From Gammaproteobacteria bacterium (GTDB lineage: Bacteria > Pseudomonadota > Gammaproteobacteria > Steroidobacterales > Steroidobacteraceae): a DNA stretch of 33,123 nt. Where the stretch lies: the NCBI GenBank assembly GCA_023265875.1, contig JAHFSF010000006.1:1-33123 (forward strand). The letters are read 5' to 3'. Positions within the stretch are counted from its first letter, which is position 1, and each line of letters starts with the position of its first letter. Made by a program: the position numbers and the translations under genes. The notes below the pieces were generated by a model that was not told the origin of the DNA, did no database searches, and saw only the letters and a program-made list of their open reading frames with translations. Shown piece by piece: positions 9,120 to 17,961 of the stretch.

Positions 9120-11201
9120 ATGAAAACTGCGACCCAGCTGTTCCTGCTCGGCATGCTTTCGGCCCTGTCTGCCGCCGCCGCCGGCCAGCCAACCGTCGAC
9201 ACGTCGAAGTGGGAATGCAAACTTTGCAAATTCGATGATGGACTGAGCGGCACGCTGGAACTGGGTGGCGGAAATGTCTCGGATTCGTCGTCCAAGTCCG
9301 GCGAATACAACGGCTTACACGAGCAAGGCGGGTTTCTTGTCGCCGACGGCACGGCGCGCTATCGCGGCACCGATGCAGGCTACTGGACCGTCAGCGCATC
9401 GAATCTCGGGCTGGATACGCGCTCGCTGGCTGCCGAGGGCGGGCAACAGGGCATCTACAAGCTGTTTCTCAATTACGACGAGTCGCCGCATTTCGTCTCC
9501 GACAGCGCGCAAACGCCGTTCATCGGCAAGGGCAGTCCGTCATTGACACTGCCGGCCGGCTTTCCCGCGGGCACGACAGGTCTCATGCCTCTGGCGAGCA
9601 CGCTGCAGCCGGTCGACCTTGAAACGAAGAGGCAAAAGCTGGGAGCGGGTGCGTCCTGGACGCCGGTGCGCGACTGGATGTACGCGGTCAAATTCAGTCA
9701 CCAGACCCGCGACGGCACCAAAGGCACCGCCGGTACGTTCTTCGTCAATGCCTCCCAGCTGGTTGCGCCGATGGAGGATGTGACCGATCAATTGGACGTT
9801 TCGGCCTCGTACACGGGCGCCAGGTTGCACGCGAAGCTCGCGTATTACGGCTCGATGTTCCGTAACAACGATGCCGCTCTGAGCTGGCAAAACCCATTTG
9901 CGGTCCCGGCATTCCCCGCTGCCGTTGCCGGCCAACTCGCGCTGCCTCCGGATAACGAATCTCACCAGATTTCTGCTGCCGCAGGCTATCAGCTGAGCGA
10001 CCGGACGCGGGCCACGGCCGACGTCGCTTATAGCCGCATGACGCAGGATGACGCTTTCCTCGCGCCGACCCTGAATCCGACTCTTGCCGCCCCGGCCCTG
10101 CCGCGAGTTTCGCTGAATGGCCGCGTAAATATTTTCAGCGGGAACCTTGAACTCAACTCGGCGGTCACGGACCGGGTCCGGCTGAAAGCAGCGTACTCAC
10201 ACAACGATCGCGATAATCAAACGCCGCAGGCGGAATACGCCTGGGTGACGACCGACATGTTCCTCGCGACGCCGAGGACAAACCTTCCGTACAGCTTCAC
10301 CCAGGACCGGGTGAAACTGAGGGCCGACTACCAGGCGCCGGCTCACATCAAGGCTTCCCTCGGCCTCGATCATGACTCCAACAAACAGACGTTTCAGGAG
10401 GTCGATACCACCCGCGAGGATACGATCTGGGGAAAGGTGAACGCCCATGCCCTGCACAGAATCGACGTGACGCTGAAGCTCGCCCACGGCGAGCGCGAGA
10501 ACACGGGCTACCAGGCGGTCGACTCGATCACCCCGCCGGAGAATCCTCTGCTGAGAAAATACAACATGGCCGATCGCACGCGGGACAGCGCAGAACTGCG
10601 AGCCGACATTGCGGCGACGGCAAAAATAGACATCGGGCTCCAGGTCGATGCTTCCGAAGACGAGTATTCTGATTCGGCAATCGGCCTGACGAGTGGCAGG
10701 GACCTCAATCTGAATGGCGATGTCGCGATGATGCTGACGGAGCAGACCAGCCTGCACTTCTTCGCGAACCACTAGATGATCAAGTCAAGGCAGACTGGGA
10801 GCCAGACATTCTCGACGCCGGACTGGCGGGGCGATAACAAGGACACGATCGATTTCGCGGGAATCGGCATCAGGAAAGCGGCGATCAAGGACAAACTCGA
10901 TGTCGGCGCGGATTACACGTTTACCCGGTCACGGAGCGAAGTCGGCGTCAAGAGGGGAGTCATTGAACCCGGCTTCCCCGATCTTTCCACCACGCGCCAT
11001 AGCCTGAAACTCTATGCCACCTATCGCATCAAGGATGACTGGTCGCTGCGCGCAGGGTACTGGTACGAACACTATGACAGCGAGAACTGGATGCTCGATG
11101 GCGTCACTGCCGGCACGATCCCGAATGTCCTGACCTTTGGCCAGCAACCGCCCCAGGATCGCGTGCACGTGGTCGCCGTGTCTGCGAGATATAAGTTCTA
11201 G
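9120..11201 (+). pseudogene. MtrB/PioB-family decaheme-associated outer-membrane beta-barrel, interrupted by in-frame TAG at 10773-10775
   Basis: MKTATQLFLLGMLSALSAAAAGQPTVDTSKWECKLCKFDDGLSGTLELGGG (CXXC characteristic of MtrB-type proteins). The same frame resumes immediately after the stop (ATG at 10776) and ends ...VHVVAVSARYKF with a C-terminal aromatic residue. Pseudogene status is not certain. Confidence 0.8.
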
Positions 11202-11462
11202 GCCGCGCCACCTCTCTGCCGGCGGCCCGGATACGGCCACGCACGGCAACGACCAACTGCCTCGATGCATGAGAAAAATATGCCGGCACGAATTGCCGGA
11301 TGTGACTGAACCCAAACGAAAATGCCTGTCCGCTGCGTTTCCAGCGCATAAGAAAAACGTACATCAGGCTTCGCTCGGGGCGTTCAAGCCGCCACTCAAT
11401 ACCCCAGGCAGAATCCCATAGGTCGTTGATTTGACTGATCTCCAGCCCTTCCTGGCGCGATC

Positions 11463-11478
11463 TGGCATGGAACTTGCT
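11463..11478 (+). promoter_or_regulatory. Sigma-54 (-24/-12) promoter TGGCATGgaacTTGCT
   Basis: 15/16 match to TGGCACG-N4-TTGCT with exact GG-N10-GC spacing, 45 bp upstream of the receiver gene start (11523). Confidence 0.75.
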
Positions 11479-11522
11479 TCATTAGAGGCAGGAGGACAGA
11501 AAGAGCAGCGCGAGGAGGTTAC

Positions 11523-11927
11523 GTGGACGCAAGAACAAAGATCCTGGTCGTTGACGATGACGAAGTCGTCCGCCTCAGCCACCTGCGGTCTCTCGCGGGC
11601 GCCCGTTACAACGTCGAGGCGGTCTGGAACGGAACGGAGGCCCTGCAGGCGATGGAGCAGGAGCCATTCGATGTGATCCTGCTCGACCTGCGCATGCCGG
11701 GTATGGACGGCATCGCGGTGCTCAAGGCTATCAAGGACAGATGGCCGGAGAGCGAGGTGGTCGTCATCACGGGCTACCCGAGTCTCGAGACCGTCAGGGA
11801 GGCGCTGCGGCTCGGCGCCCACGACTACCTGGCCAAGCCGGTCGGGCCGGATGAACTCATCAAGGCCGCGAACAGCGCCCTGACGCGCAAGAAGTGGGCG
11901 CTGCACCGGGTGCGGACGGAACATTGA
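11523..11927 (+). CDS. Stand-alone response-regulator receiver domain (CheY-like)
   Basis: KILVVDDDEVVRLS... DVILLDLRMPGMDG... VVVITGYPS... DYLAKPVGPDEL; GTG start with a GAGGAGG RBS; no output domain. Confidence 0.9.
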   Translation: MDARTKILVVDDDEVVRLSHLRSLAGARYNVEAVWNGTEALQAMEQEPFDVILLDLRMPGMDGIAVLKAIKDRWPESEVVVITGYPSLETVREALRLGAHDYLAKPVGPDELIKAANSALTRKKWALHRVRTEH

Positions 11928-11942
11928 GGAAAGGAGAATGCC

Positions 11943-12674
11943 ATGAAGACTCTGAGAAAAGTGCTGGTCGTTGACGATGATCCGGTAATCGGCAAGAGCT
12001 TCGACCGGGTCCTCGCGGGAAAGGGTTACGCCGTGATCACGGCCCGTGATGGGGAAGAGGCGCTGCGCAAGCTCCGCGACGAAAAATACGATGTCGTCTT
12101 CACCGACATCAAGATGCCGGGAATGAGCGGCATCGAGGTAGCCGAGCGGATCAAGGCCACCCAGCCGTGGCTCCCGGTCGTGATCGTCACAGGCTATGGC
12201 ACCGACGCCAATGAAGCCAAGGCGCAGGCAGCGGGCGTCTCCGGCTTCCTGCGCAAGCCGTTGTCGCCAGAAATGATCGAGGGAAGCGCGCAGAAGGCCC
12301 TGCTCGAGAGAGACGTCACGGCTCCACCGGAGGTGGCCAAAGAGATTGCGCAGCCGCATCCGGCAGTCGTCAGGACGGAATTGCGCAGCGCCTGGAAGAG
12401 CATCGCGCTCTTCATCGCAGCGCCATTCATCGGGCTGATCTACGTCCTCGCCGGTCCCTTCATCGGGCTCGGCATGCTGGCGTGGATGGGCATGAAAGCG
12501 CTGGCGAAGCACCGCGCAACGAGGCGGATCGCCGTGTTCGTGAAGGACGTCGCCCTGTTCCTGGCGGCGCCTTTCGTGGGCCTGGCGTATATTGTCCTGT
12601 TCCCGTTCATCGGACTCGGCATGCTGGCCTGGACGGGCGCGCGGACATTGCTGAACCGGCCTGATCGGCAGTGA
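11943..12674 (+). CDS. Response-regulator receiver fused to a duplicated hydrophobic C-terminal hairpin region
   Basis: Receiver KVLVVDDDPVIG...DVVFTDIKMPGMSG, then two similar segments IALFIAAPFIGLIYVLAGPFIGLGMLAWMGMKAL and VALFLAAPFVGLAYIVLFPFIGLGMLAWTGARTL. Confidence 0.88.
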   Translation: MKTLRKVLVVDDDPVIGKSFDRVLAGKGYAVITARDGEEALRKLRDEKYDVVFTDIKMPGMSGIEVAERIKATQPWLPVVIVTGYGTDANEAKAQAAGVSGFLRKPLSPEMIEGSAQKALLERDVTAPPEVAKEIAQPHPAVVRTELRSAWKSIALFIAAPFIGLIYVLAGPFIGLGMLAWMGMKALAKHRATRRIAVFVKDVALFLAAPFVGLAYIVLFPFIGLGMLAWTGARTLLNRPDRQ

Positions 12675-12760
12675 GAGTGCGACCCGACCGGCGGTGCTTG
12701 ATGCAAGTCAAGCCCCGCCTGGGCAGTGGGGCCTATCATCTGCCGCAGGAGGGAGCAGCG

Positions 12761-13942
12761 ATGGGGCGCTCGCGGAACCAAGGCGCAGCGACGCGAACGA
12801 GATTGCTGCAGGGCCCGCTCTTCCGCCTGATTGCCGCGCTTCCGTTTCTTTTCGCCACATCCTTTGCCGCGGATGCCGCGGAAAGCACTCTCTCGGCCGC
12901 CGACAACGCATGTCTCGGCTGTCACTCGATCGAAGGCCTGGCCAAACAACTGCCGGACGGCGAAGCGATGTCTCTGCAGGTTCCGGGAGACGCCTTTGCG
13001 AAATCGGTCCACCGGCTGATCGGATGCACCGGCTGCCACGCGGGCATCGATCTCGCGAAGCACGCTGCGGCAACGAGCGACATCAGGAGCCTGCGCCAGT
13101 ATTCCATCGAGCGGGCGGAAACCTGCCGCCTATGTCATCAAGCTGCAGCCGAGCAGCACGAGGCCAGCGTCCATGCCGCGCGCGCCCGTGCGGGCAATAC
13201 GCTCGCCCCGGTTTGCACGGGTTGCCATGGTTCCCACTCGGTCAGCCCCAGGACGGCGTATGAGACCTGTGCGCGCTGCCACGCGGCCGATCTTGGCGCC
13301 CACAGCCAATGGCTGCCGAATGCGAAACTTCATCATGCGGTCGTGGCATGTGCCGCCTGCCATGCGCCAGCGGCGCTGCGGATGCTGGACCTGAGACTTT
13401 ACGACGGCGCAACGAACAAATGGGTCGTGGAGAAAGAAGACTCGCCCCGGTTTGAGCAAATGGCGAGTGCGGCCGACGCGGATCGAAACGGCCTGGATGC
13501 CGCGGAATTGCGCAACCTCCTCAGGGAAATCAACCACGACGCGGCGGTAACGCCCAGGACCCTGCGCGGACGCGTCGAGCTGCGCGTCGGTGTCGAGGCG
13601 CATCTGCTCGCCGACAAGGCCCACGCAATCAGGGCCTGCGACAGCTGCCACCGTTACGGCGCCGAACCATTCCAGAATGTCACGGTTTCCATCACCAGAT
13701 CCGACGGCAGGCCGTTGCGTTATCCGGCCCAGAGGGAAATCCTGGGCTCCACGCTGGCGATCGAATCGCTGCCGGAGTTTTATGCCATCGGCGGCACGCG
13801 CAGCGTATTCCTCGACTCCCTCTTCATCCTCGCCCTGGTCGCCGGAATCGGTATCCCGATCGGGCACCTGACGGTGAAATGGCTGTTCAGGAAGCAGCGT
13901 GCGCGCCGTGATCGCCAGGGCCGCGCGGACGGCGCCGGATAA
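12761..13942 (+). CDS. Heptaheme c-type cytochrome with signal peptide and C-terminal transmembrane anchor
   Basis: Seven CXXCH motifs; EF-hand-like DADRNGLDAAEL; C-terminal TM helix SLFILALVAGIGIPIGHLTVKWLF; RBS aggaggga before ATG 12761. Confidence 0.85.
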   Translation: MGRSRNQGAATRTRLLQGPLFRLIAALPFLFATSFAADAAESTLSAADNACLGCHSIEGLAKQLPDGEAMSLQVPGDAFAKSVHRLIGCTGCHAGIDLAKHAAATSDIRSLRQYSIERAETCRLCHQAAAEQHEASVHAARARAGNTLAPVCTGCHGSHSVSPRTAYETCARCHAADLGAHSQWLPNAKLHHAVVACAACHAPAALRMLDLRLYDGATNKWVVEKEDSPRFEQMASAADADRNGLDAAELRNLLREINHDAAVTPRTLRGRVELRVGVEAHLLADKAHAIRACDSCHRYGAEPFQNVTVSITRSDGRPLRYPAQREILGSTLAIESLPEFYAIGGTRSVFLDSLFILALVAGIGIPIGHLTVKWLFRKQRARRDRQGRADGAG

Positions 13943-13956
13943 GGGGGAAATGCGCC

Positions 13957-14619
13957 ATGCCGAGGATCTACATCCACCCGCTGCCGGTACGGATCTGGCA
14001 CTGGATCAATGCCCTCGGCTTCGTGGCATTGATACTGACCGGCATCCAGATCCGTTATGCGGACCGGCTCGGACTGGTGTCCTTCAGGAACGCGGTCCAC
14101 CTGCACAACTGGATCGGTTTCGTTCTTGTCGCGAACTTCTTCATCTGGTTCCTGTTCTATGTCTTTTCGGACAAGATCAGGGTCTATCACCCGGAACTGA
14201 GCCCGATGAAGCATTTCCGCGGCAGCCTGCGTCAGCTCCAGTATTACGGTTACGGCATTTTCAGGGGCGATCCCAATCCGCACCACGTGAGTGCGTACCA
14301 CAAGTTCAATCCGCTGCAGAGCACGACCTACCAGATCATCATGCTGCTGGTGGTTCCCCTGCAATTCTTCACCGGCCTGATGCTCTGGGACCTGGAGCGT
14401 TTCTCGGCGGCGGTGGAGTTCTTCGGGGGAGTCCGCGTCGTCGACACCGTGCACGTGCTGTGCTTCATTTTCTTCGTGGGGTTCATTTTCATTCATCCAT
14501 ATCTGTCAAGCCTAGCGCGCCCGCCCTCGGCGCACTTCAAGGCCATGCTTACCGGATACGAGGAAGTCGAGGAAGAACCCGGCCAGGGCGACGCTGGCAG
14601 GATCGACACGCCCCCGTAA
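13957..14619 (+). CDS. Cytochrome b subunit (b561 / thiosulfate-reductase or formate-dehydrogenase gamma-like)
   Basis: RIYIHPLPVRIWHWINALGFVALILTGIQIRYAD..., four predicted TM helices with conserved His residues; follows the heptaheme gene by 14 bp. Confidence 0.85.
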   Translation: MPRIYIHPLPVRIWHWINALGFVALILTGIQIRYADRLGLVSFRNAVHLHNWIGFVLVANFFIWFLFYVFSDKIRVYHPELSPMKHFRGSLRQLQYYGYGIFRGDPNPHHVSAYHKFNPLQSTTYQIIMLLVVPLQFFTGLMLWDLERFSAAVEFFGGVRVVDTVHVLCFIFFVGFIFIHPYLSSLARPPSAHFKAMLTGYEEVEEEPGQGDAGRIDTPP

Positions 14620-14624
14620 CTACG

Positions 14625-16052
14625 TCAGGAGGATCCGGAATCGTCGGGGTCCTGTTCCGTTCCGCGGAGCCGGATGCCGTGCTTCTTCATCAGTGCCTGG
14701 AAATTGGCCCGCTGCATGCCCGTCTCATCGGCGCTCCGGGTCACGTTCCAGGAGTTCCTCCTGAGCGCCTCGAGCACGAAGCGCTTCTCGATCTCTTCGA
14801 CCGATTTCTCCCGTGCCAGTTTCTTGGTCCGCTTCAGCTCATCGCTGGTCTTCGGCACTTCGAGATCGAGCCGCAATGACGCGCCCGCGATGTCGCCCAG
14901 GTGGGCCTGGCGGACGACCTTGTCCGTAGCGAGAATCACCGCGCGTTGGATGTTGTTCTCGAGTTCGCGCACATTCCCCGGCCAGCCATGGTTCACGATG
15001 GCGCTCATCGCTCCCTCGGAAAACTCCGTGACCTTCTTCCCCAGCTCCTCGCTGAAGACCCTGAGGAAATGGAAGGCCAGGGCGGGAATGTCGTCCCGGC
15101 GTTCCCTCAGGGGCGGTATCTGGATGGGAAAGACGTTGACGCGATAGAACAGATCCTCACGGAATGTGCCCGCGGCCACCATCGCCGCCAGATCCCTGTT
15201 GGTGGCGCAAATCAGCCTGAAATTGGCGCTCTGGGCCCGGGTATCTCCCACCGCCTTGAATTCCCGTTCCTGGATGACCCGGAGGAGTTTGGCCTGCGTG
15301 GCAAGCGAGATGTTTCCGATTTCGTCCAGGAAGAGCGTTCCATTGTCCGCGATTTCGAACATCCCCTTCTTGCTGGCCACCGCGCCGGTGAACGAGCCCT
15401 TGACATGCCCGAACATCTCGCTCTCCAGGAGACTTTCGCTCAGCGAGTTGCAATCGACCGGGACGAAGGGCTTGTCCTTGCGCAGACTGTTGTAGTGGAT
15501 GGCGCGGGCGACCAGCTCCTTGCCCGTTCCGCTTTCCCCCGTGAGCAGGACCGTACTGTTGGTCGGCGCACATTGCGCGATCAGGCGATAGACGCCCTGC
15601 ATCCGCGGACTGGACCCGATGATATTCTCGAAGCGGTACCTGGAGCCGACCTCGTTCCGGAGCTCGAGGTTCTCCTGCAGCAGCCGTCGTCGTTCCAGCG
15701 CCCGTTGCACGACGAGCTTCAGCTCGTCCGGATCGAAGGGCTTGGGCAGGTAGTCACAAGCCCCGAGCTTCATGGCCTTCACGGCGGTGTCGATCTGGGA
15801 CAGGCCGGTGATCATGATAACGTCCATGTCCGGGTGCGATTCCTTCACCCTCTGCAGCACTTCCAGGCCGTCGATCTTCGGCATCATGATGTCCAGTATC
15901 AGGACGTCATATTGATTTTCGTCAATCTTCTTCAGCGCCTCCAGACCGTCCTGGGCGGACTCCACTTCGTGGTCGCTGTCACCGAGAATGCGAAGGCAAC
16001 TCCTGATGACGATCTCCTCGTCGTCAACTACCAGTATCCTGGCGCTCATCAT
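14625..16052 (-). CDS. Sigma-54-dependent NtrC-family response regulator
   Basis: Receiver (ILVVDDEEIV, DVLILDIMMPKIDG), AAA+ domain (GESGTGKE, GSFTGA, DEIGNISLATQAKLLRVIQE) and a C-terminal Fis-type HTH. Confidence 0.95.
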   Translation of the reverse strand: MMSARILVVDDEEIVIRSCLRILGDSDHEVESAQDGLEALKKIDENQYDVLILDIMMPKIDGLEVLQRVKESHPDMDVIMITGLSQIDTAVKAMKLGACDYLPKPFDPDELKLVVQRALERRRLLQENLELRNEVGSRYRFENIIGSSPRMQGVYRLIAQCAPTNSTVLLTGESGTGKELVARAIHYNSLRKDKPFVPVDCNSLSESLLESEMFGHVKGSFTGAVASKKGMFEIADNGTLFLDEIGNISLATQAKLLRVIQEREFKAVGDTRAQSANFRLICATNRDLAAMVAAGTFREDLFYRVNVFPIQIPPLRERRDDIPALAFHFLRVFSEELGKKVTEFSEGAMSAIVNHGWPGNVRELENNIQRAVILATDKVVRQAHLGDIAGASLRLDLEVPKTSDELKRTKKLAREKSVEEIEKRFVLEALRRNSWNVTRSADETGMQRANFQALMKKHGIRLRGTEQDPDDSGSS

Positions 16053-17674
16053 TCACTCCCGCTGCTTTCTGCGGCTCCAGACGGCGGTTGCACCGGGAGA
16101 AAGACGTGGAATGTCGACCCCTCTCCCACCTTGCTCTCCACCTTGATCATCCCCCCGTGGGCGCTGACGATCCCGTGGCTGACGGACAGCCCGAGTCCCG
16201 TTCCCTTGCCCAGCCCCTTCGACGTGAAGAACGGGTCGAATATCCGCTGCAGGTTCTGCTCTGGAATTCCGCATCCGGTATCGATGATCGAGAACTCGAC
16301 CATGGGCACTGGCGTGGCGCCCGGTCCGGAACTCATCGCGTCCGGAACGCGTCGGCTCCGGATCGTGATGCTGCCCTTCTCCTCGATGGCGTGCTGGGCA
16401 TTGACGAGCATGTTCATGATCACCTGCTTAATGAGATCCGAGTCGACCCAGACCGGCGGCAGATCGCGGTCGAGGTCCATGGTGATCTCGATGTCGCGCA
16501 GGGTTGCGGGCCGTTCGATGATGCGCACGGTGTCGTCGATGATCTGGTTCAGATCGGAGAATTTCTTCTCCGGCGCCTTTTCGCGGGCGAAATCGAGCAG
16601 CCTCCTGATGATGGCGGCGCATCTCTTGGTCTCCCGGATCACGAGGTCCAGGTCTTCCGCTTCCGGGCTTCCGGCCGGCATCTTCTCGCGGATCAGGTGC
16701 GAGAATGTGAGAATCCCGGTCAATGGATTGTTCAGTTCATGGGCGATTCCGGCGGCGAGCAGCCCGACCGAGGCCAGTTTCTCACCGCGCGCGGCCTCGG
16801 CCTCGGCAATGCGGAGTTCCCGGGTTCTTGTCTCCACTTTCTGCTCCAGCGTGCGGCCCCACTCCTGCAGTTCGTGCTGTGAGTTCCTGAGCGCTGCTGT
16901 CATGGCGTTGAAAGAGGCCGCGAGTTCGCCGAACTCGTCCTCGCCCCGCACGGGAATCGACTGTTCCAGGTTCCCGGAGGAAAGCCGCCTGGCCCCGGCC
17001 CCCAGGTCACGCAGCGGCACATAGATCAGGCGCCGTACGAACAGATTGACCGAGACCAGGGCGATGACGACAAATCCCAGCGAAAAAACCGCCACGGTTA
17101 CGACATTGTCCCGCATGGTCCGGTCGATCTCATCGAGGGAATAAACGATGTCCAGGACGCCGAGGACCGACTGGTCCTTGCTGTGCTGATGACAGGCCGC
17201 GGTACTGCACGACGGTTCATTGCGAATCACTTCCATGCTGCCAAGCAGCCGCTTCCCGTCCGCGGTCGAGAAGATCCTCGCCTTCTCGCTCCCGGAGACC
17301 TGTTCCAGTGGTTTCGAAGTCTGGTGGCAGCGGATGCAGCCTTCGGCTTTCTGGTCCACCGTCAGCCCGATTTCGGGCGCGAAGGTGGAGTCGATGATCT
17401 TCCCCTCCTTGCTGAAGATCCTGATCCTGTCGATGCCCGGATTGCTCCCCACGTCCTGGATGATCCGGTGCACGTAATCGGGCTGATTCTGGAGCATCGC
17501 GAAACGGGTGCTCCTGGTGACCATCTCGGAGAGTTGGGTGACGCGACTCTTTGCCTCGCGCAGCAGTGCATCCTGCTGGTGCCGGACCACGAGCAAGGTG
17601 AAGAGGAGCAGCGCAACCGTCAGGGCGATTGCCACGTAGAGACTGACTTTGAACTTGAGGGTCTTCGGCCCCAC
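16049..17674 (-). CDS. Sensor histidine kinase with heme-c-type periplasmic sensor domain
   Basis: TM - sensor domain with CIRCH and CSTAACH - TM - HAMP - HisKA (AGIAHELNNPLTGIL) - HATPase_c (GCGIPEQNL..GTGLGLSVSHGIV). GTG at 17674 has a strong GAGGGAG RBS; the ORF extends to 17749. Overlaps the RR gene by 4 bp. Confidence 0.9.
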   Translation of the reverse strand: MGPKTLKFKVSLYVAIALTVALLLFTLLVVRHQQDALLREAKSRVTQLSEMVTRSTRFAMLQNQPDYVHRIIQDVGSNPGIDRIRIFSKEGKIIDSTFAPEIGLTVDQKAEGCIRCHQTSKPLEQVSGSEKARIFSTADGKRLLGSMEVIRNEPSCSTAACHQHSKDQSVLGVLDIVYSLDEIDRTMRDNVVTVAVFSLGFVVIALVSVNLFVRRLIYVPLRDLGAGARRLSSGNLEQSIPVRGEDEFGELAASFNAMTAALRNSQHELQEWGRTLEQKVETRTRELRIAEAEAARGEKLASVGLLAAGIAHELNNPLTGILTFSHLIREKMPAGSPEAEDLDLVIRETKRCAAIIRRLLDFAREKAPEKKFSDLNQIIDDTVRIIERPATLRDIEITMDLDRDLPPVWVDSDLIKQVIMNMLVNAQHAIEEKGSITIRSRRVPDAMSSGPGATPVPMVEFSIIDTGCGIPEQNLQRIFDPFFTSKGLGKGTGLGLSVSHGIVSAHGGMIKVESKVGEGSTFHVFLPVQPPSGAAESSGSE

Positions 17675-17775
17675 GGGCTCCCTCGAGGTTTCGGATCGGA
17701 GGGCAATCCAGATTCGCGCCGCATCGGCCCAAACGATCTTTCCTGGCAATCTACCGGCTTTGCTGCGACTGCGAC

Positions 17776-17789
17776 TTGATCTAACTCAA
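17776..17789 (-). promoter_or_regulatory. FNR/ANR-like box TTGAGttagATCAA (minus strand)
   Basis: 9/10 match to TTGAT-N4-ATCAA. A TAGATT -10-like element lies 21 nt downstream on the minus strand (17754-17749), close to class II FNR spacing ahead of the kinase gene. Confidence 0.55.
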
Positions 17790-17961
17790 GACGATCCCGG
17801 ACCTGTTGCCGGCAAATTCATGAAGCCACAGGGAATTCCTTTTTGGGCGCCGGACCGGCCGGACCCTGGCAGGCACCCGGGACGGGCCGGATCCGGCATT
17901 CCGGCCGCAGCCGGATGGGCGTGGCGATGACAAGGCTTCACATCGATGCCACCATGCAGTC

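Noticed and set aside
11364-12512. 382-aa minus-strand ORF spanning the receiver genes
   Set aside because: Antisense to two clear receiver domains and crosses the sigma-54 promoter; no recognisable motif.
14901-17024. 707-aa plus-strand ORF
   Set aside because: Runs antisense across the sigma-54 regulator and kinase genes, both unmistakable; low-complexity Ser/Arg/His composition.
17806-17815. TTGCCGGCAA palindrome near the kinase promoter, possibly related to TGCCGGCA at 11281
   Set aside because: Short GC-rich palindromes are expected often by chance in this composition; not enough to claim a shared operator.
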